Source: Microcosmobacter mediterraneus
GTDB taxonomy: Bacteria > Bacteroidota > Bacteroidia > Flavobacteriales > Flavobacteriaceae
Assembly (NCBI RefSeq): GCF_031846265.1
Contig: NZ_JAVRIA010000005.1
Coordinates: 1-64,000, forward strand
DNA: 64,000 nt
Direction: 5' to 3'
Shown: piece after piece, positions 35,865-46,069 of the stretch
Layout: each line of letters starts with the position of its first letter
Numbering within the stretch: the first letter of the stretch is position 1
The notes under the pieces: model-generated
What the model saw: the letters and a program-made list of their open reading frames with translations, nothing else
What the model was told of the DNA's origin: nothing
The model's database searches: none
Program-made: the position numbers and the translations under genes

Positions 35865-37292
35865 TTAGTGTAATAAGATTTTATATTCCCAAGGTTGAAG
35901 TGTAATTGATGATGTGGAAGAGTCATAAGTTTCCATTGTACTAGTCAAATAATCTTGATATTTACCATTAAGCATATTACTAACTGTTTGCTGTTGATTA
36001 CTCATATTTGCTAAAAAGGTGATCGAGGTATTGTTTTTTGATCTGGTAAAACTTAAAATATTTTTATTATCATTTTCTAACCTGGTATAACTTGCTGCAT
36101 TTTTACCACCATGCAATGCAGAGCTTCTACTCTTTAGATTAGCCAATTTATTTAAAACAGACCACATTTCACCTTTGGTTTTAGGAATAGAATCTTTTTC
36201 GAAAAACTTTAAACGATGGCTCATGTCATATTCCATACCAGAATAAATAAGAGGTATACCTGGAGCGACATAGCTCAAAGTTGTGAAGAGTTCAGCACCA
36301 TTTCCCATGCGCTCTTTTATAGTGCCATTCCAAGAGTTTTCGTCATGGTTAGTAACAAAATTCATAAGAATATCGTCATCTTCATAAAGCTCATTTATGG
36401 TTTCCATACGTTTGTCCCAAGCTTCAACATTTTCTTTTCCTTGTGCGATATGATTCATAACATGATGCGTATCCCAACCATAAGCCATATCAAATAAATT
36501 TCCTTTTAATAATTCTGGTTCCCAAGCTTCTGCTAGCATAAAAAGATCTTTTTCTGCTCTAAGCTGTGGTATAGCTTCTTTCCAAAAATCTGTTGGTACT
36601 GAACCTGCTACATCGCATCTAAAGCCATCAATATTTTCATTAATTATCCAATGCTTCATATCTTCAATCATTTCTTTACGCATCTCTTTATTATCGTAAT
36701 TTAGATCTGCAACATCTGTCCAGTCTGTGCCTTCTGGATGAATAACATCTCCATTTTCGTTTTGTGTATAGTACTCTGGATTTGATTTTAACCACTCATG
36801 ATCCCAACCTGTATGATTAGGAACCCAATCTAAAATTACATAGATATCATTCTCATGTGCTGTTTTTACAAGCGATCTAAAGTCTTCAATGTCACCAAAT
36901 TCTGGATTTATTTTAGTAAAGTCAGTAACTGCATAATAACTACCTAAATATTTTTTGCGCTCGTTCTCAGGAAATTCTGATGCAAATTTTCCACCAGTTG
37001 CTTTACGTTTTGTCTCTGAAATAGGAAAAACTGGCATTAACCAAATCACTTTAACACCTAATTGCTTTAATTGAGGAATATCTTTAGTAAAAGCATCAAA
37101 GGAACCTTCAGGTGAATATTGACGAATGTTTGCTTCATAAATGATTGCTGTTTCCATCATGTCCTTGGAAACAGGTTCAATGACGTTTTTAGCGACTTCA
37201 TTTTCTAGTGTTGCCACTTGTGCTTCTTTTTCATCTTTCTTGCAAGACGATACTATAAGTGATATAAAAACAAAAGTTAATAGATGTTTCAT
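35865..37292 (-). CDS. GH13 alpha-amylase-type lipoprotein
   Basis: 475 residues with lipobox IVSSC. Intact catalytic set: DWVPNHTGWDHEW, nucleophile D227 in GFRCDVAGSVP, acid/base E255 in LAEAWEPE, and H316-D317 in TNHDENSW. Shorter than its neighbour, with a compact C-terminal beta domain. Probably acts on maltodextrins in the periplasm. Its ATG lies at the end base of the GH31 gene stop (1-bp contact), so it is tightly coupled in the operon. Confidence 0.93.
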   Translation of the reverse strand: MKHLLTFVFISLIVSSCKKDEKEAQVATLENEVAKNVIEPVSKDMMETAIIYEANIRQYSPEGSFDAFTKDIPQLKQLGVKVIWLMPVFPISETKRKATGGKFASEFPENERKKYLGSYYAVTDFTKINPEFGDIEDFRSLVKTAHENDIYVILDWVPNHTGWDHEWLKSNPEYYTQNENGDVIHPEGTDWTDVADLNYDNKEMRKEMIEDMKHWIINENIDGFRCDVAGSVPTDFWKEAIPQLRAEKDLFMLAEAWEPELLKGNLFDMAYGWDTHHVMNHIAQGKENVEAWDKRMETINELYEDDDILMNFVTNHDENSWNGTIKERMGNGAELFTTLSYVAPGIPLIYSGMEYDMSHRLKFFEKDSIPKTKGEMWSVLNKLANLKSRSSALHGGKNAASYTRLENDNKNILSFTRSKNNTSITFLANMSNQQQTVSNMLNGKYQDYLTSTMETYDSSTSSITLQPWEYKILLH

Positions 37293-40200
37293 TAGTTTAA
37301 TTTTAGTTTAATTTTTAAATCTTTAGAGGTATTCCATTTTACAGGAATAGTGAGCGTTTTCTTTTTGCTATTATAAGTTCCTTTGACTTTCTTATTTCCT
37401 AATTTAATGCGTTTTGGAAGTTTAGTTATATTATGGATAACCAATGCAATATTTTTGTTTTGAGGTAGAAATTTTCTTCCAATTTTAGCTTCCATTTCAA
37501 TTTTTAATTCGGATGCTTTAAAAGTACTTTTAAACTCTAAAAGCTCATACATGCCTTTTTCAAAAGCCATATTTGTTTTTCCATCATCATTATAAAAATG
37601 ACGTACGCTTTCTTTTGTAGAAGCATTAAAAAAGTAATGTACGATCAAATCATTAGGATCATATGCTGAAGTTGATTGAATCGTTTTAGACATTGGTAAA
37701 AATGCACCAGCTCTTACAAAAGTTGGAATTGTATTTTCATTGAGTTTATAGTTAATTTGTGTTCCACCTTTGTATTGATTAGTAGAATAAAAATCAAACC
37801 AATCTGAAGATTTTGGGAAATAAATTGTTTGTTCTTTTTGCGCTGCATTTAAAATAGGAGTGACCAAAATATCTTCTCCCCAGAAATACGAACTTGAATA
37901 AGTTGATAATTTAGAGTTTGTTGTATTTTCAAAAAACAAAGGTCGCATTAGTGGAGCTCCTGTTTGATTGTTGTCAAACATTAGATCGTAATTGTAGGGT
38001 AAAAATCGATATCTCAATTCTACAGCTTCTTTGGCTAATACCTTAGCCTTTTCACTTCTAAACACAGGCTCACTAGGTACACTTTCTTGAGCATGTGGTC
38101 TAAAGATAGGCTGAAAAATACCATACTGCAACCAACGAACATAAAGCTCATCATCTAAGTTGTCGCCTGCAAAGCCACCTAAATCAGAGTGCATATAAGC
38201 CAAACCTTGCATGCCCATTTGTAAGGCTATTTCTGGCTGACTTTGTAATCCGCCCCAAGTTCTATTAACATCACCAGACCAAGGCACCATGCCATAACGT
38301 TGCGAGCCAGAATATCCTGCTCGCATTAATATAAAAGGACGACTATTTGGATTGGCTTCTATACTTGCGTCATAAACTAATTTTGCCCAGTCGTGTCCAT
38401 AGATATTATGAATTTCATCTGCACTGCCTGTAGTATGTTGTACCCAACTTGGATGTACTTCTGGTTCGCCTAAATCTCCCCAAAATCCATTAACTCCCAA
38501 TTGGGATAAGTCTTTATAAATGTTTTTAAACCATTGATTTCCTTTTGGGTTGTAAATGTCTATAATTCCTGTATTACCAAAATAGAAATCGTAGGTTGCA
38601 GGATTTCCTATAGAATCTTTTGCAAGAATATTCTCCTTTACTGCTTCTTCCCATCTATTTGATGTTGTTAGAATATAAGGTTCAGTAATTAGAATAGTTT
38701 TAACGTCTTTAAATCTTAAATTTTTGATCATTTGCGTTGGATTAGGAAAGGAGTCTTTATGAAATTCTAAATTTCCCATAGTGCCTTTAAGATCTTTACC
38801 AAACCAAAATAAATCTAGGATAATGGCATCCACAGGGATCTCTTCTTCTCTAAATGTATTAATCGTTTCTGTAGTTTCCTGTTGCGAGTGATATCCAAAT
38901 CTGCTTGAGAAATTACCTAAAGCCCAACGAGGTAACATAGGTTGTTTTCCTGTTAAATCGGTATAACTGTCTAAAATATCATACCATGATTCACCTGCAA
39001 TAACCTGATAGATTTTACGACCAGAAATGGTTTCATAAGTCACTGTATTATCACTTCTGCTATCTAAATCTAAATACCCAATTGGCGCATTGTCAAAATG
39101 TAACATATACTTATTCGATGACATCACGATTGGCATCGTATAATTCATGAGTTTTGATTCGGTTTCATAACCATAATGTGCTTTATTGTATAGTCGCAAG
39201 CGGTTTCCTCGACGATTCATACCTAATGCTCTGGCTCCTCCACCATACAACACCTCATTATCAGTTACACCAAATTGGATGGTTTCAAAGGCATCATTTT
39301 TTTGATAGCCATTTCGTTCAGATACTATTGGTTTTCCGTTATACTCATAAGCTATTTTAAATGGGTTCTTATCTATTTTTACCGAAAGACCTTTAGAGGT
39401 AAAACGAAGTTGTTCATCATCATCATCGAAATTGAGCACTAGCTCTGTTGGGTTTAAAATGATAGCATGAGATTCATTGTTAACAGTTTCACCTTCTGGG
39501 ATAAAAGACGTTTCAACAATATCTTTAGTATAAAATTGAATATTATACGTTCCGTCTGAAACTTTAATCTCTAATCCAGCATTTGTTTGATTTGCAGAAA
39601 CGAACTGTCTTTTTTTAATAGCTTCAGGAAATAACCATAAAATGGCATCTTTAAATTCTTCACGCCAAAACTTTTCGTTGTGTTTGCCTTCAGGTGTGAC
39701 TTTAGATTGAATATTTTCAGCTGAGAATCCTTCAGTTTTAAGCAATTCAACCATACTATTCATATCTTTTGCCGTTTGGCTTATTTCATTGAATGCAACG
39801 TTATTACCTTCTTTTCCTCCTGCGAGGAAATACAATTTCGAAGTTTTGTTATTGGCATTAGCTTCAGAAAATTCACTAACCTTTTTTGGTGCAAACCAGT
39901 AAGATGGCGAAAATATTGCTGCTTTTCCGAAGATATTTGGATATTTAAGTGCAGCATAATGTGAGATTAATCCTCCCATTGAGCTTCCAATAATTGCAGT
40001 ATTAGTATTATCTGTTAAGGTGTTGTAATTAGTATCAATAAATGGTTTGAGAGTGTTTTTAATGAAATTGATATAGGCTTCTCCTTCGCCACCACCATAT
40101 TTAGTATTTGTCCAAGGTGAATATTCATCTAATCGTTTATCGCTACCATTATCAATACCAACAATAATTAGCTTAAGATTGTGGTCTCTAAATAATGTAT

Positions 40201-40777
40201 TCATGGTCTCATCAGCATTCCACTCACCTGAATAAGCAGTTTTATTATCAAACAGGTTTTGGCCATCGTGCATGTAAACAACAGGATAGGATGCGTTTGA
40301 TGAATAATAATCTGGAGGTAAATACAACCAAATACGACGTTTTCTATTGAGCTCCACTAGGTAGAACTCTTCTGAAATAATAGATACATTCTTGGCTGCT
40401 GTTGATGCTTTTGAAAGGTCAAATGAATTAGACCAACCTTCTATTTCTACATGTATGGTGTCGTTAGGTTTTTCGAAAATAAAATTTCGATTGTCTATAG
40501 CTTCACCTTTGTTATTACATTCTACAGATTGCCATGATCCTTGAGTGAATTTAAACAACAAGTTTTTTGTTGTTTGTAAAGTGATTAGATAGGTACCTTC
40601 TTTTTTCTCTAACTTATACTTGTCTTGACCACCAGTCCAATCTTCAAAACCACCAGAAATAAAAATAGAAGCATCTTTTGGTGTCTCTTCTGGTAGCTTG
40701 TCTACCACAATTGTAACTTGAGCCGAGACATTAAAAGCTAATAGTAATATGACTATGTAAAGAAAGATTTTTTTCAT
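37292..40777 (-). CDS. Esterase-GH31 alpha-glucosidase fusion with N-terminal starch-binding-like domain
   Basis: 1161 residues. Signal peptide (1-19). Residues about 20-115 form a beta-sandwich like CBM20/CBM48 (FISGGFEDWTGGQDKYKLEK). About 130-385 is an Esterase-D/enterochelin-esterase-type hydrolase with nucleophile Ser266 in IGSSMGGLIS, YMHDGQNLFD and a His in EGKHNEKFW. About 400-1161 is GH31: an N-terminal beta domain, then a barrel with nucleophile D768 (FWGDLGEPE) and acid/base D836 (WSGDVNRTW), and a C-terminal beta domain. GH31 removes terminal alpha-glucosyl units. Joining it to an esterase suggests action on an acylated glucan, or an esterase-like domain with another role. The neighbouring upstream gene encodes a paralogue of the esterase part. 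Confidence 0.9.
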   Translation of the reverse strand: MKKIFLYIVILLLAFNVSAQVTIVVDKLPEETPKDASIFISGGFEDWTGGQDKYKLEKKEGTYLITLQTTKNLLFKFTQGSWQSVECNNKGEAIDNRNFIFEKPNDTIHVEIEGWSNSFDLSKASTAAKNVSIISEEFYLVELNRKRRIWLYLPPDYYSSNASYPVVYMHDGQNLFDNKTAYSGEWNADETMNTLFRDHNLKLIIVGIDNGSDKRLDEYSPWTNTKYGGGEGEAYINFIKNTLKPFIDTNYNTLTDNTNTAIIGSSMGGLISHYAALKYPNIFGKAAIFSPSYWFAPKKVSEFSEANANNKTSKLYFLAGGKEGNNVAFNEISQTAKDMNSMVELLKTEGFSAENIQSKVTPEGKHNEKFWREEFKDAILWLFPEAIKKRQFVSANQTNAGLEIKVSDGTYNIQFYTKDIVETSFIPEGETVNNESHAIILNPTELVLNFDDDDEQLRFTSKGLSVKIDKNPFKIAYEYNGKPIVSERNGYQKNDAFETIQFGVTDNEVLYGGGARALGMNRRGNRLRLYNKAHYGYETESKLMNYTMPIVMSSNKYMLHFDNAPIGYLDLDSRSDNTVTYETISGRKIYQVIAGESWYDILDSYTDLTGKQPMLPRWALGNFSSRFGYHSQQETTETINTFREEEIPVDAIILDLFWFGKDLKGTMGNLEFHKDSFPNPTQMIKNLRFKDVKTILITEPYILTTSNRWEEAVKENILAKDSIGNPATYDFYFGNTGIIDIYNPKGNQWFKNIYKDLSQLGVNGFWGDLGEPEVHPSWVQHTTGSADEIHNIYGHDWAKLVYDASIEANPNSRPFILMRAGYSGSQRYGMVPWSGDVNRTWGGLQSQPEIALQMGMQGLAYMHSDLGGFAGDNLDDELYVRWLQYGIFQPIFRPHAQESVPSEPVFRSEKAKVLAKEAVELRYRFLPYNYDLMFDNNQTGAPLMRPLFFENTTNSKLSTYSSSYFWGEDILVTPILNAAQKEQTIYFPKSSDWFDFYSTNQYKGGTQINYKLNENTIPTFVRAGAFLPMSKTIQSTSAYDPNDLIVHYFFNASTKESVRHFYNDDGKTNMAFEKGMYELLEFKSTFKASELKIEMEAKIGRKFLPQNKNIALVIHNITKLPKRIKLGNKKVKGTYNSKKKTLTIPVKWNTSKDLKIKLKLN

Positions 40778-41761
40778 TTAATTATTGCCTAACAAAAAGA
40801 TTAGTGGTTGATCTAAGCGTTTATTCCATGAGTTTTCTGAATGATCTGTACCTTCAAAGAATAGATTTTTTGAATCTGAATCTGTATATCCTTTTTCTTT
40901 TAGAATACTATCTACTCTAGGTGCATATTGAGGGTAAAACTGATCTAAAGTTTTGTTACCATAATCAAAATATACCTTATGTTGTCCAGCTATAGGAAAA
41001 TGTTCAGACATATATTTAAAGATGGCATCGGGATAAGGATTATTTTGCTTCGGCATTACACCAACCCAATGGGTTGAGATACAGGCAGCAGCAACAAAAA
41101 TTTCAGGATATTCAGACATGGCATACATACTCATTAATCCTCCCATACTAGAACCCATAATAAAAGTCTCATTTCTATTGTTGTAAACGGAATATGTACT
41201 ATCGATAATAGGCTTTAACTCTTCAACAATAAATTTTAAATAATTATCACCATTAAGGTTAGTGTTAAAATTATTCTGTTTTGCCATTGTAATTAGAGAA
41301 TCTCTAACCTTTAGATTTATGTTTTTAAACGCTTTTTGAGGAAATAAATCTTGCCAGCGTACCTTAGGAATATTATGAACTGCTACAACAATAAAATCTT
41401 TGGTTTTATTCTCTTCCATGAGTTGTGTTGCCCATTCATCTACTTTCCATTCTTGTTTGTTCCAAGTCGTTGTACTGTCAAATAGCATTTGCCCATCATG
41501 CATGTAAAGTACTGCGTATTTTTTATCTTTTGAATATCCTTTAGGTAACCAAACATCCACTGGTCTTGGCATAATATATTGTGATGGAAAACGATCTGAT
41601 CTATACAGTGTGCCGCTGGATAATTCAGCGGAGTTGAGTTCTGAAAAAATGGTTACGCTAGTTGCATCAGTGTCATTTGAACTCTGACCCTTTATCTGGC
41701 CCTTCTCATTTTTACAAGAACATATAACGCATAATACAAGTAGTACTAGTATGTTTTTCAT
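40778..41761 (-). CDS. Esterase-D-like alpha/beta hydrolase lipoprotein
   Basis: 327 residues, lipobox VICSC. Homologous by eye to the esterase part of the adjacent fusion: LYMHDGQMLFD, nucleophile Ser205 in MGSSMGGLMSMYAM, and a late His in GTDHSENSW. The family includes enterochelin, feruloyl and acetyl esterases. It directly abuts the fusion gene (0-bp gap) inside the glucan operon. Deacylation of a modified glucan is inference; no direct substrate evidence. Confidence 0.87.
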   Translation of the reverse strand: MKNILVLLVLCVICSCKNEKGQIKGQSSNDTDATSVTIFSELNSAELSSGTLYRSDRFPSQYIMPRPVDVWLPKGYSKDKKYAVLYMHDGQMLFDSTTTWNKQEWKVDEWATQLMEENKTKDFIVVAVHNIPKVRWQDLFPQKAFKNINLKVRDSLITMAKQNNFNTNLNGDNYLKFIVEELKPIIDSTYSVYNNRNETFIMGSSMGGLMSMYAMSEYPEIFVAAACISTHWVGVMPKQNNPYPDAIFKYMSEHFPIAGQHKVYFDYGNKTLDQFYPQYAPRVDSILKEKGYTDSDSKNLFFEGTDHSENSWNKRLDQPLIFLLGNN

Positions 41762-41763
41762 AT

Positions 41764-43713
41764 TTAAAGGTTGGTTGTTAAGAGGGTAACACCTTTAGAT
41801 CTTAAATCCATGACTTCACCCCATTTTACATGCTCACCAGTAATGATATTTTTTAAAGTTTTCCCTTTCAGCCCTATTTCTTGTTGATAATTAAGGTCTA
41901 TGGAAATGATGTCTTCATTTTTATTTAGAATAAGAACAACGGTTTCATCTTCAAATGTTCTATATAAAAAGTAAGTACCTGCAAATGGTGCAAAGTGAAT
42001 GGTTTTACCTTTATGGATTGCTTCACTATTTTTTCTGTAGTTGAATACCTTTGATACGAATGCTTGCATATCTTTTTGCTCCTCGGAAAGTCCAGTTCCT
42101 GTAAAGGCATTAACGGAATCTTCTTCCCATCCTCCAGGAAAATCTGTACGTATTAAACCATGGTCTCCAGGCTTTTCAAAATCGTCCATTAGAATTTCTG
42201 TACCATAGTACATTTGCACAATTCTTGGCAATACGGCATAAGTTGCCAAAGCCATTTTAGTGTTTTCTACACTTCCATCCATTTGGGTGAAAATGCGACT
42301 CATATCATGATTATCAGGAAAAATCATGATATCCTTTGGGCTAGCATAATGGAAGTCATTGGCCAAGCCTTCATAAATTTTAACCAGACCTTTATCCCAA
42401 GATTCTTCTTCACTAATTCCTTCAACTACCTTTTTTTGCATGGCAAAATCCATTGTTGATTTTAAATTAGAATCGTAACCATCTTTGTTGTTGGCGCCTT
42501 CTTGCCAATACCCAATTAGAAGGGGATTGTAACTCCATTCTTCTCCAACGATGCTAAAGTTTGGATATTCAGTCATAATGGCTCCAGCCCAATCACTCAT
42601 AAAGGTTTTATCAGGATAAGGATAGGTGTCTTGCCTAATACCATCTAATTGAGCAGTTTCAATCCACCAAATACTATTTTGAATGAGATATCTTGCCATA
42701 AAGGGGTTACGCTGGTTGAGATCTGGCATCGTTGCTACAAACCATCCTTGGTTATTACCTTTTCTATCAGCTTCAGAAGCATATAAATCTTGATTGGTGG
42801 TGCGTCTGTGGTTAGAATGTTTAGTCACTTCCCAGTTCCAATTCTCCTTATTGGTTTCGTAATTTTCTTGATAATTTAGCCAATCTTCAAAGGGTAAATC
42901 GTTCATCCACCAATGATATAAACCACAATGATTGGCCACTTGGTCCATAATAAGCTTCATGTCTTTTTCCTTGAGCTTTGCCGATAATTGTTGGTATTCT
43001 GCGATTGTGCCAAATCGTGGGTCAATTTGATATAAATCTGTAACGGCATAACCATGATATGAGCCTTCTTTCATATCGTTTGTTAATAATGGCTGAGGCC
43101 AAATAGCTGTGAAACCAAGGTCATGGATATAATCGATATGATTCGTAACACCTTTTATGTCGCCACCATGTCTGGCATAGTTATCAGATCTATTTATGAT
43201 GTTTTCTTGCAATGCTATTTCTCCTTCGTTAGCCAGAGGTGTGTCATTTGAAATATCACCATTAACAAAGCGATCTGGAGTTATGAGATAGAGTGCATCA
43301 GAACTATTAAAACCTACATAATCTTCTGCAGGTTTTTCTCGCTGTTTTAACTCGAAAGTATGTGTTTTTTTATCTCCAGATTCGTTAGTGAACTCAATGT
43401 CAAACTTCCCTTCAGAAGCATTTTCTATAGCTAGATCGATAAATAGGTAATTAGGACTCTTTGCCTTGTGTACCTTCTTAATAGTAACACCTTTATAGGA
43501 TATACTTGGTTTATAATCACCAATATCATCATGATGTACTAGAAGCTGAAGCTCTGTGTTTTTCATTCCAATCCACCAATTTGGTGGCTCAACTCTGTTT
43601 AATGACTGATTAGACACCTCTTCAGTGTTCGTAATAGTTTGGCTGTTGTCCTTCTTATCTTGTTTGCACGAAAAGAAGAAGCTAATAACGATTAATAGAA
43701 TTAGTTTCTTCAT
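41764..43713 (-). CDS. GH13 lipoprotein with cyclomaltodextrinase-type N-terminal domain (SusA/neopullulanase-like)
   Basis: 649 residues, lipobox ISFFFSC. An N-terminal Ig-like domain (about 40-135, EPPNWWIGMKNTELQLLVHHDDIG) is typical of the cyclomaltodextrinase/SusA group. The GH13 barrel is intact: DQVANH, nucleophile D362 in GIRQDTYPYPDK, acid/base E391 in IVGEEWSY, and H469-D470 in PDNHDMSR. It would cut maltodextrins, cyclodextrins or pullulan in the periplasm. Same operon; 2-bp gap to the esterase gene. Confidence 0.93.
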   Translation of the reverse strand: MKKLILLIVISFFFSCKQDKKDNSQTITNTEEVSNQSLNRVEPPNWWIGMKNTELQLLVHHDDIGDYKPSISYKGVTIKKVHKAKSPNYLFIDLAIENASEGKFDIEFTNESGDKKTHTFELKQREKPAEDYVGFNSSDALYLITPDRFVNGDISNDTPLANEGEIALQENIINRSDNYARHGGDIKGVTNHIDYIHDLGFTAIWPQPLLTNDMKEGSYHGYAVTDLYQIDPRFGTIAEYQQLSAKLKEKDMKLIMDQVANHCGLYHWWMNDLPFEDWLNYQENYETNKENWNWEVTKHSNHRRTTNQDLYASEADRKGNNQGWFVATMPDLNQRNPFMARYLIQNSIWWIETAQLDGIRQDTYPYPDKTFMSDWAGAIMTEYPNFSIVGEEWSYNPLLIGYWQEGANNKDGYDSNLKSTMDFAMQKKVVEGISEEESWDKGLVKIYEGLANDFHYASPKDIMIFPDNHDMSRIFTQMDGSVENTKMALATYAVLPRIVQMYYGTEILMDDFEKPGDHGLIRTDFPGGWEEDSVNAFTGTGLSEEQKDMQAFVSKVFNYRKNSEAIHKGKTIHFAPFAGTYFLYRTFEDETVVLILNKNEDIISIDLNYQQEIGLKGKTLKNIITGEHVKWGEVMDLRSKGVTLLTTNL

Positions 43714-43724
43714 AATACTAGTTT

Positions 43725-46031
43725 TTAAACGGTTGTTAATTTATTTGGTGATATGGTAACGGCTTTACCATTTACCAAAATATCAAGGTCTTGATCGCCT
43801 TCTAGCTCAAAATGCGTGTGTCCTTGGCATGCATTTACTTTGATTATTTGACCTCTAAAATTTATTTTAAAAGAATAGGCTTCCCATTGCTGTGGTATTT
43901 GTGGCTCAAAAGACAATGTTCCATCTTTGATTCTCATGCCTCCAAAGCCTTCAACAATACTCATCCATGTACCAGCCATTGAAGTGATATGTAATCCTTC
44001 TTCTACTTCTTTATTGTAATCATCTAGATCTAAACGCGAGGTACGCAAGTAGAATTCATACGCCTGATCCATTTTACCCAGTTTTGCTGCCTGAATACTA
44101 TGCACACAAGGCGATAAAGAGCTTTCATGTACAGTAAATGGTTCGTAGAAATTAAAATGTTTTTCAAGCTCTTCTTTAGTAAAATGATCTTCAAAAAAAT
44201 AAAACCCTTGAAGCACATCTGCTTGTTTAATGTATGGTGAACGCAAAATACGATCCCAAGACCATTTTTGGTTAATTGGTCTTTCGCTCTTTGGTAAGTC
44301 TAAAACTGTAATCAATTCTTTATCTAAGAAGCCATCTTGCTGTAAATAAACCTCATGCTTTTCTGAATAAGGGAAGTACATATTATTAGCCACTTCTTCC
44401 CATTCTTTCATTTCAACTTCAGATAGTTTAACCTTATGCATTACACGTGTATAGTCTGTAGAAAACTCCGCTTTTACCTTTATGATATTTTCTAGTGCAT
44501 AGGTCATAGACCATTGTGCAATATAGTTGGTGTACCAGTTATTATTAACGTTATTTTCGTATTCATTAGGACCAGTTACGCCTAGTATTACATATTTATT
44601 TTTATCTGTTGAAAATGTTGCTCTTTGGTGCCAAAACCTTGCAATACCAATAAGCACTTCCAAACCTTTTTCTGGAATATAGCTGTAATCGTTAGTAAAA
44701 CGATGGTAGTTAAAGATTGCAAAGGCAATAGCACCATTTCTATGAATTTCCTCAAATGTAATTTCCCATTCGTTATGGCATTCTTCGCCATTCATAGTTA
44801 CCATAGGGTAAAGTGCAGCACCATTTTTAAAACCTAATTTTTCAGCGTTTTCGATGGCTTTTTCTAAGTGATTATACCTATACTCAAGTAAATTTCTTGC
44901 AACTTCTTGATCTTTAGTAGCCATATAAAAAGGAATGCAATACGCTTCAGTATCCCAATACGTGCTTCCGCCATATTTTTCGCCTGTAAACCCTTTAGGC
45001 CCTATATTTAATCTTGAATCTTTTCCAAGATAGGTATGGTTTAATTGTAAAATATTGAATCTAATACCTTGCTGCGCCTTAACATCGCCTTCTATGGTAA
45101 TGTCTGACATTTCCCAGATTTCGGACCAGGCTTTTTTCTGGTCATTTAAAAGTGTATTAAAACCTTTTTGGGTGGCTTTTTTTAGAGCTCCAGTTGCTTC
45201 TGAAATCAGTTCATCTTTATCATGATTTCTGTCTACGGTATAACCTCCAAACTTATGTATGGTATAGGTGCTTCCTTTTTCAACAGCTTGTTTATAGCTA
45301 AAAGAAGCAAAATTAGCATCTGCCTTTATGTTTGGCTCTACTAAAATACATTTGCGATCAATGAATAATTGAGATTCCATGAACGTACAGATATAAAAAT
45401 CGGTTTTCATGGTTTTGGCGTTGATGAAGGCTTGGTTGTTTTGATGGCTCACCTTAAGGGTGTCCCAAAACTTATCATCCCAATTTGAATCTTCGTTGGT
45501 TATACCACTATCTAGATAAGGCTGATAAAGAATTTCAGCATCCTTGTTTAATGGTTTAATATTATAATTGATGGCACCTAATTCGTCAAGGTCTAAACTC
45601 AAGAAGCGTTTAGTATTTACACTAATTTCCGTTCCATTTTGTAAAGTGGCATTAAAACGTCGTGATAGCCAACCTTCTTTCATGTTAAGCTCTCTTCTAA
45701 AATTTTCAACTTTTTTACAAGCGTAAAGGTCTAGTTGTTCGCCATTGATTATAACGTTTATGCCAATCCAACTCGGTGCGTTAAGTACCTTAGCAAAATA
45801 TTCTGGATAGCCGTTTTTCCACCAACCAACTCTTGTTTTATCTGGATAATATACTCCAGCAATATAACTGCCTTGAAATGTATCTCCTGAGTAGTGTTCT
45901 TCAAAATTGGCACGTTGTCCCATGGCACCATTACCAATACTGAATAGGCTTTCGGAGGATTTTATACGCTCGTTATTAAAGCCTTCTTCAATGATGGACC
46001 ATTCATTAGGTATGATATAATCTTGATTCAT
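43725..46031 (-). CDS. GH65 glycoside phosphorylase, probable maltose phosphorylase
   Basis: 768 residues from the ATG at 46031 (an upstream TTG adds only four residues). No signal peptide, so it is cytoplasmic. GH65 markers: EYFAKVLNAPSWIGINVIING, GGSTYWDTEAYCIPFYMA, and the general acid E490 in VTGPNEYENNVNNNWYTNY. It splits maltose (or another alpha-glucoside) with phosphate to glucose and beta-glucose 1-phosphate. The adjoining beta-phosphoglucomutase gene is the expected partner. Kojibiose or trehalose as substrate cannot be excluded, but the locus favours maltose. Confidence 0.93.
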   Translation of the reverse strand: MNQDYIIPNEWSIIEEGFNNERIKSSESLFSIGNGAMGQRANFEEHYSGDTFQGSYIAGVYYPDKTRVGWWKNGYPEYFAKVLNAPSWIGINVIINGEQLDLYACKKVENFRRELNMKEGWLSRRFNATLQNGTEISVNTKRFLSLDLDELGAINYNIKPLNKDAEILYQPYLDSGITNEDSNWDDKFWDTLKVSHQNNQAFINAKTMKTDFYICTFMESQLFIDRKCILVEPNIKADANFASFSYKQAVEKGSTYTIHKFGGYTVDRNHDKDELISEATGALKKATQKGFNTLLNDQKKAWSEIWEMSDITIEGDVKAQQGIRFNILQLNHTYLGKDSRLNIGPKGFTGEKYGGSTYWDTEAYCIPFYMATKDQEVARNLLEYRYNHLEKAIENAEKLGFKNGAALYPMVTMNGEECHNEWEITFEEIHRNGAIAFAIFNYHRFTNDYSYIPEKGLEVLIGIARFWHQRATFSTDKNKYVILGVTGPNEYENNVNNNWYTNYIAQWSMTYALENIIKVKAEFSTDYTRVMHKVKLSEVEMKEWEEVANNMYFPYSEKHEVYLQQDGFLDKELITVLDLPKSERPINQKWSWDRILRSPYIKQADVLQGFYFFEDHFTKEELEKHFNFYEPFTVHESSLSPCVHSIQAAKLGKMDQAYEFYLRTSRLDLDDYNKEVEEGLHITSMAGTWMSIVEGFGGMRIKDGTLSFEPQIPQQWEAYSFKINFRGQIIKVNACQGHTHFELEGDQDLDILVNGKAVTISPNKLTTV

Positions 46032-46069
46032 TTTTATATGCAATGATTAGAAAAGTTCTAATCGGTATT

